Assembly (NCBI RefSeq): GCF_001425575.1 | Contig: NZ_LMRD01000007.1 | Coordinates: 372,001 to 436,000, forward strand | From: Aurantimonas sp. Leaf443 | GTDB lineage: Bacteria; Pseudomonadota; Alphaproteobacteria; Rhizobiales; Rhizobiaceae | Reading direction: 5' to 3' | DNA: 64,000 nucleotides | In this document: piece after piece, positions 22,513 to 30,809 of the stretch | Layout of the letters: every line of letters begins with the position of its first letter | Numbering within the stretch: position 1 is the first letter of the stretch | Notes under the pieces: generated by a model | Told to the model about the DNA's origin: nothing | What the model saw: the letters and a program-made list of their open reading frames with translations, nothing else | Databases searched by the model: none | Translations under genes and position numbers: made by a program

Positions 22513-24735
22513 ATGTCCAGACCCAACGATATCGCAGAGCAGCTGAGAAAACCGTACCTGCACAATGCCACTTACGACTACACCATTCCGACCGCGCTGA
22601 TCGCGGTATGGGTGTCCTGCGGCTGGATTTTCCAACTCGACTTCGATCTCGACGACGACGATAAGGTCGATGCGCTCGTTCACTGGTGGCTGCGCGGAGC
22701 ACGGCACGACTTTCCCGGGATCGCCGACTTCGTCGACGACTCTCTGGTCTCGATGCTCCATTCCCGGCCGTTGGAAGACCGGGTGGCTCAGGAGGAACCG
22801 TTCCTGACGCCGCTGATGCAGATCGTGCTTCGTCACAGGGTCGATCTTCGGTCGAAATTTTCTGTCGATACGCTGGACGCCATTCGAGCCTTCTGGGGAT
22901 GGTGGCTGACGGCAGGCGAAGCGGAGTATCTCGGCAGCCGCAGGTCCGCGATCATTCCGGCATTCTGTCTCGACGGATCGCTGAAGTCAGACCTTCCCAG
23001 CCATCTCCTCTACATCTGGGCAAACCGCCCGGATCTGTCCGACAGGTTCGATGTCGCGACACAAGAGGGTCGCGATGCACTCCTCTACTGGTGGGTCGTC
23101 GACGGTGCCGATCAATACCGTCAGTATTGCGGTTCCCATGTCGGTTTGACAGCAGCGTCTTTCTCGGGATTCGTTGGCGAACGACTTGTCCCTCCCGTTC
23201 TCGACATCGTCTGGAAACAGCGGACCGATCTGCTCGCGTCCTTCGATCGTTCGACCGTCGCCGGTCGATACGCGTTCCTCGCCTGGTGGTTTGCCAATGG
23301 CCATCGGGAATATCCGGCCGTTGCCGAGAAAGTCGGCGCATCCTTGCGCGACAGCCTGAGCCGCGGTGGCATGGGCGAGTCGGCGGCGGACGGCGTTATG
23401 CCGACAATGGAACTTGTCTGGAAAGGGCGCCCGGATCTGCAGGCCGCCTTCGATCTGACGAGCGACGTCGGGCGTGCCGGGCTCGTTGACTGGTGGCAGA
23501 AGAATGGACGGGCCTCCTATCCGGATCTGTTCCCTCGCGATCCTGCCGGGCCAGCCGGACATGAAGCGAGCATCCCTGCCTCTTCTGGTGCGATCGCACG
23601 AGGACCTGATGCGGACGGCGAGGCCGCACACCGGATTTCGCTGATCGGGCACCCCCGCGGTGAATTCGGTCTTGGCGAGGATATCCGCCTGATGCGCGTG
23701 TCCCTGCGCAGCGTCGGCATCGAACCCGAGATCGTTCGGGTGCCATGGAAGATCACGGCGCGCGAGCAGCAGAACGAGGCCTCCATCGAGGCCGAGGACG
23801 CCACGTTCGACAACGACGTGACCTTCTTCGTCATGCCGGCCTTCGACACGACGCTGATGCTGGCCAAGTCCGGGCCGAAGGCCTTCGGCGCCAAGCGCCG
23901 CATCGGCTTCTGGCAGTGGGAGCTCGAGAAGTTTCCTGAGCCGGCGAAGATCGCGATGGATCTCGTCGACGAGATCTGGTGCCATTCGGAACATTCCGCC
24001 AAGGCATTTCGCTCGGCCACCGACAAGCCCGTCATCAAGGTGCCGCTCCCGGTCATCGTTCCGACGGTACGGCAGGCGAGCCGGTCAGAGTTCGGCCTGC
24101 CCGACGATTGCTTCATCATCTTCACGTCGTTCGACGGCGCCTCGGCCATCGCGCGCAAGAACCCGCTGGGCGCCATCGAGGCCTTCGGCAAGGCGTTCCC
24201 CGCCGCGGAACATCCCGACAAGCGTCTTGTCGTCAAGGCGATGAACACGGCCTACGATTCGCTTTGGCGCGAATGCCTGCGAAGGGCCGAACTCGACGAC
24301 CGTATCCTGATCCGCGAGGGCGTCCTCGACAAGGACGACTACTACGCGCTGCTCACCTCCTGCGACGCGATCCTGTCGCTGCACCGTTCGGAAGGGTTCG
24401 GACGGCTGATGGCAGAGGGCATGGCGCTCGGCATCCCCGTCATCGCCACGGGCTATTCGGGCAACATGGATTTCATGAACGAGGGGAACAGCTGGCCGGT
24501 CGGCGGCTCGCTGGTCACCGTCCTGGCCGGCGACTACGCATTCCACCAAGATCAGGTCTGGATGCAACCCGACACCGATCTTGCGGCCGCGGCGCTCCTC
24601 GAATGCGCCACGAACCCGGGGCTGCGTGCGACGAAGATCGAGGCGGCCCGCAGAACGATCGAGGCCTATAGTCCGGAAGCCTGCGGCCGGCGCTACCGTC
24701 AGCTTCTGGACGAAGGGCCCTCCGCGACGGCCTGA
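22513..24735 (+). CDS. Glycosyltransferase (GT4-like) with N-terminal Trp-rich repeats
   Basis: The 740-residue protein has two parts. Residues about 29-340 contain five copies of a 65-69 residue unit whose core reads like VWKxRPDLxxxFDxxTxxGR, then WW, then NGxxxYP (cores near 29-68, 103-140, 166-203, 230-268 and 299-337). Residues about 375-735 form a GT-B glycosyltransferase: GHPRGEFGLGEDIR, RKNPLGAIEAFGKAFP, and LSLHRSEGFGRLMAEGMALG with the donor-binding ExG motif. It probably transfers a sugar to a surface or secreted glycan. The N-terminal half is visibly less GC-rich than the C-terminal half, suggesting a fusion. A GAAAGTGAG sequence precedes ATG 22513. Confidence 0.82.
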   Translation: MSRPNDIAEQLRKPYLHNATYDYTIPTALIAVWVSCGWIFQLDFDLDDDDKVDALVHWWLRGARHDFPGIADFVDDSLVSMLHSRPLEDRVAQEEPFLTPLMQIVLRHRVDLRSKFSVDTLDAIRAFWGWWLTAGEAEYLGSRRSAIIPAFCLDGSLKSDLPSHLLYIWANRPDLSDRFDVATQEGRDALLYWWVVDGADQYRQYCGSHVGLTAASFSGFVGERLVPPVLDIVWKQRTDLLASFDRSTVAGRYAFLAWWFANGHREYPAVAEKVGASLRDSLSRGGMGESAADGVMPTMELVWKGRPDLQAAFDLTSDVGRAGLVDWWQKNGRASYPDLFPRDPAGPAGHEASIPASSGAIARGPDADGEAAHRISLIGHPRGEFGLGEDIRLMRVSLRSVGIEPEIVRVPWKITAREQQNEASIEAEDATFDNDVTFFVMPAFDTTLMLAKSGPKAFGAKRRIGFWQWELEKFPEPAKIAMDLVDEIWCHSEHSAKAFRSATDKPVIKVPLPVIVPTVRQASRSEFGLPDDCFIIFTSFDGASAIARKNPLGAIEAFGKAFPAAEHPDKRLVVKAMNTAYDSLWRECLRRAELDDRILIREGVLDKDDYYALLTSCDAILSLHRSEGFGRLMAEGMALGIPVIATGYSGNMDFMNEGNSWPVGGSLVTVLAGDYAFHQDQVWMQPDTDLAAAALLECATNPGLRATKIEAARRTIEAYSPEACGRRYRQLLDEGPSATA

Positions 24736-24796
24736 CGGTCGTTCCACGGTCCGATACGCGACCCGGGACCTGCCGGACGTCCCCGCCACGACACCA

Positions 24797-24824
24797 CCGC
24801 GACACGGCACCGTGTCGCGGTTTG
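24797..24824 (+). terminator. Hairpin terminator after the glycosyltransferase
   Basis: CCGCGACACG (24797-24806) pairs perfectly with CGTGTCGCGG (24811-24820) around a GCAC loop and is followed by TTTG. It lies between two convergent genes, so it probably ends the plus-strand transcript. Confidence 0.7.
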
Positions 24825-24837
24825 CCTTGCGATCTCT

Positions 24838-25770
24838 CTACAGACCGGCCGAAAGCGTGCGGCCAAGGCCGAAGAGGCGCTGCTCGATGATCGTCGGCAC
24901 CTCGCAGACGAAGGTGAGCGACTGGCGCCGTTCGTTGAAGATGCGCGTGTCCCAGGTCACCGTCTGCATCGCCTGATCGATATCGGCGGGCGCGGCGTCG
25001 GCCGCGGCGCGCAGCTTGGAGAGCTTCGCGTTCTCGGCCCGGATCGTCTCGGCCATCGCCTTCTGCTTGGCGCCGTAGCGCTCGATCCCCTGCATGATCT
25101 CCGTGCGCTCGGTGTTGAGGATGGCGAAGAGGTCGGCGAAGACGGCGGTGGCGGTCTTCGCCCGCTCGGCCTCGGGCAAGGTCTTCAGGAACGCCTCGGC
25201 GCGCGCCTGCGCCTCCGGCAGAGGCAGGCGACGGGCGGCGAGTTCGCCCACCAGCGCGCGCATCGGCGCCGTGCGCTCGACGCTCGAAGCCGAGGCCGGG
25301 TCCGGCCCGTTCCAGACCTGGCCGATCGAGATGTCCTCCACCTTGCGCTGCACGCAGGGCCAGTTCGTCGTGCCCTTGGCGCCCGGCCGCGCGAAGGCCA
25401 TCGGATTGGCCGCCGAGGCGCCGGCGGGGCCGACGACGGTGGACTGGCTGGGCGCCATGCGCCCGCCCTGCGAGGTGACGCCGGCCTGCGCTGCGGGGGT
25501 GGCGGATGGCGCGGCCGGGGCTGCGGGAGAGGGCATCGGCGCGCCGGTCCGCGGATCGGCCGGGCGGGCGCCGGGCACGACGCCGGGCGCCATGCCGGGC
25601 ATCGTTCCGGCGGGCGGCGCGTTGGTGGGCGCGGGCCCGGGGACGACGAAACCGTCCGGGATCGGACGGGGCGCCGCGCCGTCCTGCGCGAGCGCCGCGC
25701 CCGGCAGAGCGAGCGCTCCGGCAAGGGCGAGCGCGGCGGCGCGAAGGCGTGCGGTCGATGGGGCCGTCAT
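24838..25770 (-). CDS. Exported protein of unknown function at the end of the lut-like cluster
   Basis: A 310-residue protein with a clear Sec signal peptide (cleavage near ALAQD) and a Pro/Ala/Gly-rich stretch to about residue 120. The folded part starts at NWPCVQRKVEDISIGQVWNG and ends in a helical, Lys/Ala/Glu-rich region that may form a coiled coil, then TFVCEVPT. Only two cysteines are present and could form a disulphide. It is the last of nine same-strand genes and follows the ABC permease, the position I recall for the exported protein lutG in the lanthanide-utilisation cluster of Methylorubrum. No function is demonstrated by sequence. Confidence 0.7.
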   Translation of the reverse strand: MTAPSTARLRAAALALAGALALPGAALAQDGAAPRPIPDGFVVPGPAPTNAPPAGTMPGMAPGVVPGARPADPRTGAPMPSPAAPAAPSATPAAQAGVTSQGGRMAPSQSTVVGPAGASAANPMAFARPGAKGTTNWPCVQRKVEDISIGQVWNGPDPASASSVERTAPMRALVGELAARRLPLPEAQARAEAFLKTLPEAERAKTATAVFADLFAILNTERTEIMQGIERYGAKQKAMAETIRAENAKLSKLRAAADAAPADIDQAMQTVTWDTRIFNERRQSLTFVCEVPTIIEQRLFGLGRTLSAGL

Positions 25771-25891
25771 GGCAGTCCTCCCGTTCGGCGTCCGCGCCCC
25801 TCCCGGCAGCTCGGACGTCTGTAAGGTTTTGGCCGGGCGCCCGGCGCGGGCGGCACGGCGGGTCCTGCGCGCCGAACGTGCGACCGGCGCG

Positions 25892-26749
25892 TCAGCCGGC
25901 GGCCCGCTTGCGCGAGATCACGCCCTTGGCCGGATCGTAGGCGAGGATCGCTCCGCCCAGGAACAGGATGGTGCAGCCCGCCACGACGGCGAGCGCCACG
26001 ACGTTCAACTGTCCGTAAAGCGCGAAACGCATCAGTTCGACGGCATGGGTGAAGGGGTTGTAGAGGCAGATCCAGTAGAGGAGCGGACTCGATTCCAGGA
26101 TGCGCCAGAGCGGGTAGAGCGCCGAGGAGGCGAAATACATCGGGAAGATCACGAAGTTCATGACGCCCGCGAAATTCTCGAGCTGCTGCACGAGGCTCGA
26201 CAGGAGCATGCCAAGCGAGCCGAGCATCAGGCCGGAGAGGACGATGGCCGGCAGCACCGTGAGATAACCCGACAGCGGCGGGCGCACGTCCCAGAACCAG
26301 GCGATGGCGAAGAAGACGTAGACCTGCAGGAGCCCGACGGCGACGCCCGCCGCGAGCTTGGAGGAGAGCAGGAACCAGCGCGGCAGCGGCGAGACGAGCA
26401 ACGTCTTCATCGAGCCCGTCTCGCGGTCGTAGACCATCGAGAGCGAGGACTGCATGCCGTTGAACAGGAGAATCATGCCGATGAGGCCCGGCGTGATATA
26501 GACCTCGTAGAGGATGTAGGTCTTGTACGGGGCGACGATGGAGACGCCGAGCACCTGACGGAAGCCGGCGGCGAAGATGAAGAGCCAGAGAAGCGGACGC
26601 ACCAGCGCCGAGACGAAGCGCTCGCGCTGGTGCAGGAAGCGCAGCGCCTCGCGCCAGACGATGCCCTTGAGGCAGACGAGATAGGCCGAGAGCGCGAAGC
26701 CGCGGCGCTCGGCGGCAGTCGCCATCCGGTCGAGATCCACCGCGCTCAC
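25892..26749 (-). CDS. ABC-2 type permease, PQQ-alcohol-dehydrogenase-associated (PedC/LutF-like)
   Basis: A 285-residue ABC-2 permease with six predicted membrane segments (for example LLWLFIFAAGF, ITPGLIGMILLFNGMQ, FVIFPMYFASSALYP). It matches the family named as permease of the PQQ-dependent alcohol dehydrogenase system. The start used is a GTG overlapping the ATPase stop (GTGA, 26746-26749); ATG 26725 would shorten it by eight residues. With the preceding ATPase it forms an ABC transporter whose cargo is unknown; the homologous system is linked to lanthanide use in methylotrophs (from memory). Confidence 0.87.
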   Translation of the reverse strand: MSAVDLDRMATAAERRGFALSAYLVCLKGIVWREALRFLHQRERFVSALVRPLLWLFIFAAGFRQVLGVSIVAPYKTYILYEVYITPGLIGMILLFNGMQSSLSMVYDRETGSMKTLLVSPLPRWFLLSSKLAAGVAVGLLQVYVFFAIAWFWDVRPPLSGYLTVLPAIVLSGLMLGSLGMLLSSLVQQLENFAGVMNFVIFPMYFASSALYPLWRILESSPLLYWICLYNPFTHAVELMRFALYGQLNVVALAVVAGCTILFLGGAILAYDPAKGVISRKRAAG

Positions 26750-27549
26750 GAGGCGATCTCCAGATCGGCGCGCCGGGCCGAGAGGCCGGTGAGGCGCGAG
26801 AAGGCGTCGCGGATCGAACCGGCGCTCTCGGCGGCGACGATGTCGGGCACGCGGCCCTCGGCGAGCACCTTGCCGTGATGGAGGACGACGACGCGGTCGC
26901 TCTCGTCGATCTCGTCGATGAGATGGGTCGCCCACAACACGCTCGCGCCCTCCTCGGCCACAAGACGGCGCACCTCGGCGACGATCTCGCCGCGCGAGCG
27001 GATGTCGAGGCCGACGGTCGGCTCGTCGAGAAGGATGAGGCGCGGCCGGTGCATGAAGGCGCGCACGATCTCGATGCGCCGGAGCTGCCCGCCCGAAAGG
27101 TTGCGGGCCTTCTCGCCCAGGCGCTCGGCAAGGTCCGAGCCCTTGAGGATCTCGGCGATGCGCCGGCGCGCGGCACGGGCCGGGATGCCGTGAAGGGCGG
27201 CGTGGTAGAGAAGATTCTGCTCGATCGACAGGTCGAGATCGAGCGTGCGGGCCTGGAACACGACGCCGAGCCGGCGCAGCGCCTCGCCGGGCGTGCGGGC
27301 GAGCGAATGTCCGAGGATCGAGATCTCGCCCGAGCGCGTGTTGAAGAGGCGCGTGACCAGCGAGAACAGGGTGGACTTGCCGGCCCCGTTCGGCCCGAGC
27401 AGCGCGGTGAAACAGCCTTGCGGCACCTGGAAGGAGACGTCGACGAGCGCCTTGCGCGCGCCGTAGCTGTGGCTCACGGCCGAGACGGCGAGCGCCGGCG
27501 CCTCGCCCTCCCGCGTCTCCTGCCGCTGCCCGGCCCTGCCCATCACCAT
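26746..27549 (-). CDS. ABC transporter ATP-binding protein, PQQ-alcohol-dehydrogenase-associated (LutE-like)
   Basis: The 267-residue ATPase has Walker A GPNGAGKST, signature LSGGQLRRIEI, Walker B LILLDEPTVGLD and switch histidine in LWATHLIDE. It belongs to the DrrA-like group that works with ABC-2 permeases, and by neighbourhood to the PQQ-dependent alcohol dehydrogenase ABC system. ATG 27549 is preceded by AGAGGAAG at suitable spacing; a second ATG at 27543 is possible. The long open frame upstream is GC-rich noise. Confidence 0.9.
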   Translation of the reverse strand: MVMGRAGQRQETREGEAPALAVSAVSHSYGARKALVDVSFQVPQGCFTALLGPNGAGKSTLFSLVTRLFNTRSGEISILGHSLARTPGEALRRLGVVFQARTLDLDLSIEQNLLYHAALHGIPARAARRRIAEILKGSDLAERLGEKARNLSGGQLRRIEIVRAFMHRPRLILLDEPTVGLDIRSRGEIVAEVRRLVAEEGASVLWATHLIDEIDESDRVVVLHHGKVLAEGRVPDIVAAESAGSIRDAFSRLTGLSARRADLEIAS

Positions 27550-27734
27550 CGCGATCCGCTTCCTCTCGGCCCTCTGCCGGGGCCTTGACGCTCCGACTGT
27601 CGCAGATTCTCCCCGGGCGTCAAAGCGCGGGGGCCGTCGAGGGTCCCAGCGCGCCGGCCGATGCCCGAACGCGCCGAACCCGCCCCGCCCGGAGGCGGGG
27701 ACGGGCTCGTCCCTTCGACGATGCGGCAGGCCGG

Positions 27735-28328
27735 TCAGGGAACGACCGTGATCGTCCCCTCCATCGCCTGACCGCCTTCCAGCCCTTCCACGTACCACTT
27801 GTAGTTTCCGGGCCGGATCGTGTTGAACTGCACCTGGATCGTGCCCTTGGCATCGTATTCCAGCCAGGCCGGCGGGCCGGCCATGTGCACTTCGAGATCG
27901 GAGATGACGAGCTGGTTGAACCAGACGTCGCGATAGAATTGCGGGGCGTGGAGCTTGTATTCCACGCCGCCCTGCGAGGAGATGCGCCAGCGATAGGCCT
28001 GGCCGGCGCGCAGCACGAAGTGGCGCCGGTTCACCGCGAAGTCGTTCTCGTCGGTGCCGAGCACCAGCGGCGGAATGTCCTGGCTGGAGCGCGAGAGCTT
28101 GGGCAGGCCGAGCTGGTCGCCGTTCAAGGCGCTGGCCGGCATGCCGGCGCCCGGCATCTCGGCCGGCGCCATGGGCGAGGCCTCGCTCTCGATCTCGACG
28201 GCCGCCGCGTCGTCGTCATCGTCGTCGGCCTCCGTCGCCGCGGGGGCGGCGGTCCCTTGCGCGAAGGCGAGGCTCGCCGGAGAGAAGGCGAGAGTGGCGG
28301 CCATCAGGGTCAGCCAGAGCGGTTTCAT
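27735..28328 (-). CDS. Exported cupredoxin-like protein with acidic run, lut-like cluster
   Basis: A 197-residue exported protein. After the signal peptide (MKPLWLTLMAATLAFS...AFAQ) there is an acidic segment with six consecutive aspartates (D35-D40) and a Pro/Ala linker. The C-terminal domain ends IRPGNYKWYVEGLEGGQ then AMEGTITVVP. This resembles the closing strands of cupredoxins, where PGTYxFYC and GMxGTLxV usually occur, but the copper-ligand cysteine and histidine are missing at the expected places. The product may bind a different metal or act structurally. It lies between the beta-propeller and ATPase genes, the position I recall for lutD. Confidence 0.75.
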   Translation of the reverse strand: MKPLWLTLMAATLAFSPASLAFAQGTAAPAATEADDDDDDAAAVEIESEASPMAPAEMPGAGMPASALNGDQLGLPKLSRSSQDIPPLVLGTDENDFAVNRRHFVLRAGQAYRWRISSQGGVEYKLHAPQFYRDVWFNQLVISDLEVHMAGPPAWLEYDAKGTIQVQFNTIRPGNYKWYVEGLEGGQAMEGTITVVP

Positions 28329-28460
28329 GTCGGGTCGTCCTCCAGAGTGTCGTCTTGTGGGCCATGCGGCGCCCGGCACGGCCGCGGGAGGGCCGGATGC
28401 CTCTCGCGAGGGCACCGGCCGGCCCGGACGGGCGTGCGGCTGCGGCGATCGGGCCGGGCT

Positions 28461-29444
28461 TCAGCTCGTCGGCGCGGCCGAGACCGCGACGCCCCAGGGC
28501 TGCTGCCCCACCTGCACCGAGCGCTGCACCTCGCCGCTCTCCACGTCGATGATGGAGACGTCGTTGGAGATGCCGTTGGTGGAGAAGATCGTCTTCTGGT
28601 CGGGCGAGAAGGCGAGCTGCCAGGTGCGCTGGCCGACGAGGAGATACTCGTCCACCGCGTAGGTCTTGGCGTCGATCATGGCGACGCGGTTGGCGGGGCC
28701 GAGCGCCACGAAGGCCTTGGTCCCGTCGTCGGTGATGCGCACGCCCACCGGCTGGATCGCCTCGGAGCGGATGCCGGGAATCTCGAAGGTGATCTTGTGC
28801 TTGATCTCCTTGGAGGCGGCGTCGATCACCGAGACCGTGCCACCGATCTCCGAGGAGACCCAGACCTCCGACCCGTCCGCCTTGTACTGGGCGAAGCGCG
28901 GGCGCGAATCCACGAGCACGTTGGCGACGATCTGCTGGCTGTCGCGGTCGATGAAATGGGCCATGTTCGTCGTCTCGGACGTGTTGACGATCGTCGCCCC
29001 GTCCGGCGAGATGCCCATGCCCTCGGGCTCGACGCCCACCGGGATCTCCACCACGCGCGTCTTCGTGGCGAGATCGATCACGGTGACGAGATTGTCGTCC
29101 TCGTTGGCCACATACATCGTCTTGCCGTCGGGCGAGATGATCATGAGTTCCGGATCGGGGCCGGAGGGCAGCGAGCCGACGCGCTCGAAGCTGCGCGTGT
29201 CGTAGATCTCGATCGTGTCGTCGTCGGAGGCGCAGACATAGAGCTGCGTGCCGTCGGGGCTGACCTGTACGCCGCGCGGGCGCTGGCCGGTCTTGAAGGT
29301 CTTGACCACCGCGAAATCCTGCTCGCTGTCGAGCACGGTGACGTCGTTGCCCTTCTCGTTCGTCACGAAGACGCGGTAGGCGAAGGCGGGGCTCGCGGAA
29401 AGCGCCAGCGTCGCCGCAAGCGTGGCGATCGTCAGGGTCCTCAT
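28461..29444 (-). CDS. PQQ-dependent catabolism-associated YVTN beta-propeller protein
   Basis: A 327-residue periplasmic protein: signal peptide MRTLTIATLAATLALSASPAFA, then seven or so YVTN-type repeats (VFVTNEKGNDVTVLD, LYVCASDDDTIEIYD, MYVANEDDNLVTVID and so on). It fits the family of beta-propellers encoded with PQQ-dependent alcohol oxidation systems. Its biochemical role is unknown; proposals include binding of cofactor or metal. The start at 29444 has GGGAGG about 5 bases upstream; an ATG four codons earlier overlaps that site and is rejected. Confidence 0.9.
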   Translation of the reverse strand: MRTLTIATLAATLALSASPAFAYRVFVTNEKGNDVTVLDSEQDFAVVKTFKTGQRPRGVQVSPDGTQLYVCASDDDTIEIYDTRSFERVGSLPSGPDPELMIISPDGKTMYVANEDDNLVTVIDLATKTRVVEIPVGVEPEGMGISPDGATIVNTSETTNMAHFIDRDSQQIVANVLVDSRPRFAQYKADGSEVWVSSEIGGTVSVIDAASKEIKHKITFEIPGIRSEAIQPVGVRITDDGTKAFVALGPANRVAMIDAKTYAVDEYLLVGQRTWQLAFSPDQKTIFSTNGISNDVSIIDVESGEVQRSVQVGQQPWGVAVSAAPTS

Positions 29445-29547
29445 CAGTCCTCCCATGCGGTGTTCGAACTTTCAGGGCGTCGAAGCCGCCCTGCCCCGGG
29501 CCGATCCCGGCCGTCTTCCGCGCGAACTCCCACCCGCGCGATCAACG

Positions 29548-29814
29548 CTACTCGTCGAGCGTCATGACGGTGATCTTGTACCCGCCGTTCAGCTTGATGT
29601 CATACTGGCCGATGTCGCAGGCGGCATCGTCCACCTCGAAGAGCGTGGCGCTCTCCTTCTCGACCTCCTCGGCCTTGCAGCCGACCTTGGCCAACGCCTC
29701 GTCGACCTTGGCCTTCTCCTCGGCCGAGGCCATCTCGTCCGCCCCTTGCGCGAGGGCGGGTGCCGTCAGCGCGGCCGTGGCGAGGAAAAGGGCAAGCGTC
29801 GTACTCCTGATCAT
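29548..29814 (-). CDS. Small exported protein, PepSY-like, lut-like cluster
   Basis: An 88-residue exported protein with a signal peptide ending near LAQGAD. The mature part (about 65 residues) has a helix followed by strands ending DIKLNGGYKITVMTLDE, reminiscent of a single PepSY unit. C46 and C66 could form a disulphide. It lies upstream of the beta-propeller gene on the same strand. The frame extends further upstream without a signal peptide, so ATG 29814 is preferred. Function unknown. Confidence 0.7.
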   Translation of the reverse strand: MIRSTTLALFLATAALTAPALAQGADEMASAEEKAKVDEALAKVGCKAEEVEKESATLFEVDDAACDIGQYDIKLNGGYKITVMTLDE

Positions 29815-30167
29815 CGGGCTGTCTCCATCGTCGTCGCGGAACCGGCGGTTCCCGCCCATCTGCCTTTTGGGAGGGGCAGACAGCCGGAAACCACCGGCAG
29901 GACAAAGGCTAGGCGGGAGAGCGAGGTGGGGACAACAGGATTAGTTCCCGGTTTCGCATTCGACCGGGATCGCAGCTCCGATCCCGCGGGCCGGCTATGG
30001 ACCCCGATTGCCGAGCGGTTTGTCGCCCTCGTCCGGCGGAACGTCGGGCGCCGCGTCCAGAAGAGCCAGGGCCGCATCCACGTCGCCCCTCTCGGCGCGC
30101 CTTCGCATCGCTCCTTCTCCATCCGGCACACAGCGAGGAGGGAGGAGCCGTCGCAATCCGCAACCAT
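29815..30167. other. Interval between response regulator and small exported protein
   Basis: No convincing gene. A perfect 8-base stem (CGGGATCG at 29965-29972 with CGATCCCG at 29979-29986) could end the two-component transcript or lie in the leader of the small exported protein; it lacks a T-tract on the minus strand. Any promoter for the 29.8-24.8 kb genes would lie here. Confidence 0.45.
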
Positions 30168-30809
30168 TCACGACTCGCCCTCGCGCCCCAGCATCCGCCC
30201 GCCCTTGGTCTCGATGGCGAAGCGCACGAGATCGGCGGTGCGCTCCATGCCGAGCTTCTCCTTCATGCGCGTCGAGGTGTTGGCGATGGTCTTGTAGGCG
30301 ACGCCCAGCCCCAGCGCGATGTCGTTGAGGCTGCGGCCCTCGCCCAGCATGTGGAGGATCTGCAATTCGCGGCGCGAGAGGTCCTTGGCGCCGCTCGCGG
30401 TGTTCTCCTGCGCCTCCATCAGCGCGGCCGTCTCGGCGTCGACATGCGGCTTGCCCTCCATCGCCTTCTCGATGGCGACGAGGAGCTCGTCCGAGGGCGC
30501 GCTCTTGGAGACGTAGCCGAGCGCGCCCTCGCGCCGTGCGGAGGCCGCGTAGACGACGTCCGAATACATGGAGAAGACGACGATGCGCGCGCCCGGATCG
30601 TCGGCGACGAGGCGCCGCAGCACGTCGAGGCCCGAGCCGTTCTTCAGGTTGATGTCGAGGATGGTCACGTCCGGACGCAGCTTGCGGAAGGCGGCGAGCG
30701 CCTCGGAGGGCGATTCCGCCTCGCCGATCTGCGTGACGGGCAGTCCCTCCACGAGGCGTCGCACGCCGTCGCGCACCACGGTGTGATCGTCCACGATCAG
30801 GATCTTCAT
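30168..30809 (-). CDS. Response regulator, NarL/FixJ (LuxR-type) family
   Basis: A 213-residue two-component regulator. The receiver domain contains the DD pair in LIVDDH, phospho-acceptor D52 (LDINLK) and the conserved lysine in VSKSAP. The DNA-binding domain is LuxR-type (LSRRELQILHMLGEGRSLNDIALGL). It is coupled to the upstream kinase by an ATGA overlap (30806-30809). The pair resembles regulators of PQQ alcohol dehydrogenases such as PedR2 of Pseudomonas putida; the targets here are probably the flanking lut-like or xox genes (inference). Confidence 0.9.
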   Translation of the reverse strand: MKILIVDDHTVVRDGVRRLVEGLPVTQIGEAESPSEALAAFRKLRPDVTILDINLKNGSGLDVLRRLVADDPGARIVVFSMYSDVVYAASARREGALGYVSKSAPSDELLVAIEKAMEGKPHVDAETAALMEAQENTASGAKDLSRRELQILHMLGEGRSLNDIALGLGVAYKTIANTSTRMKEKLGMERTADLVRFAIETKGGRMLGREGES

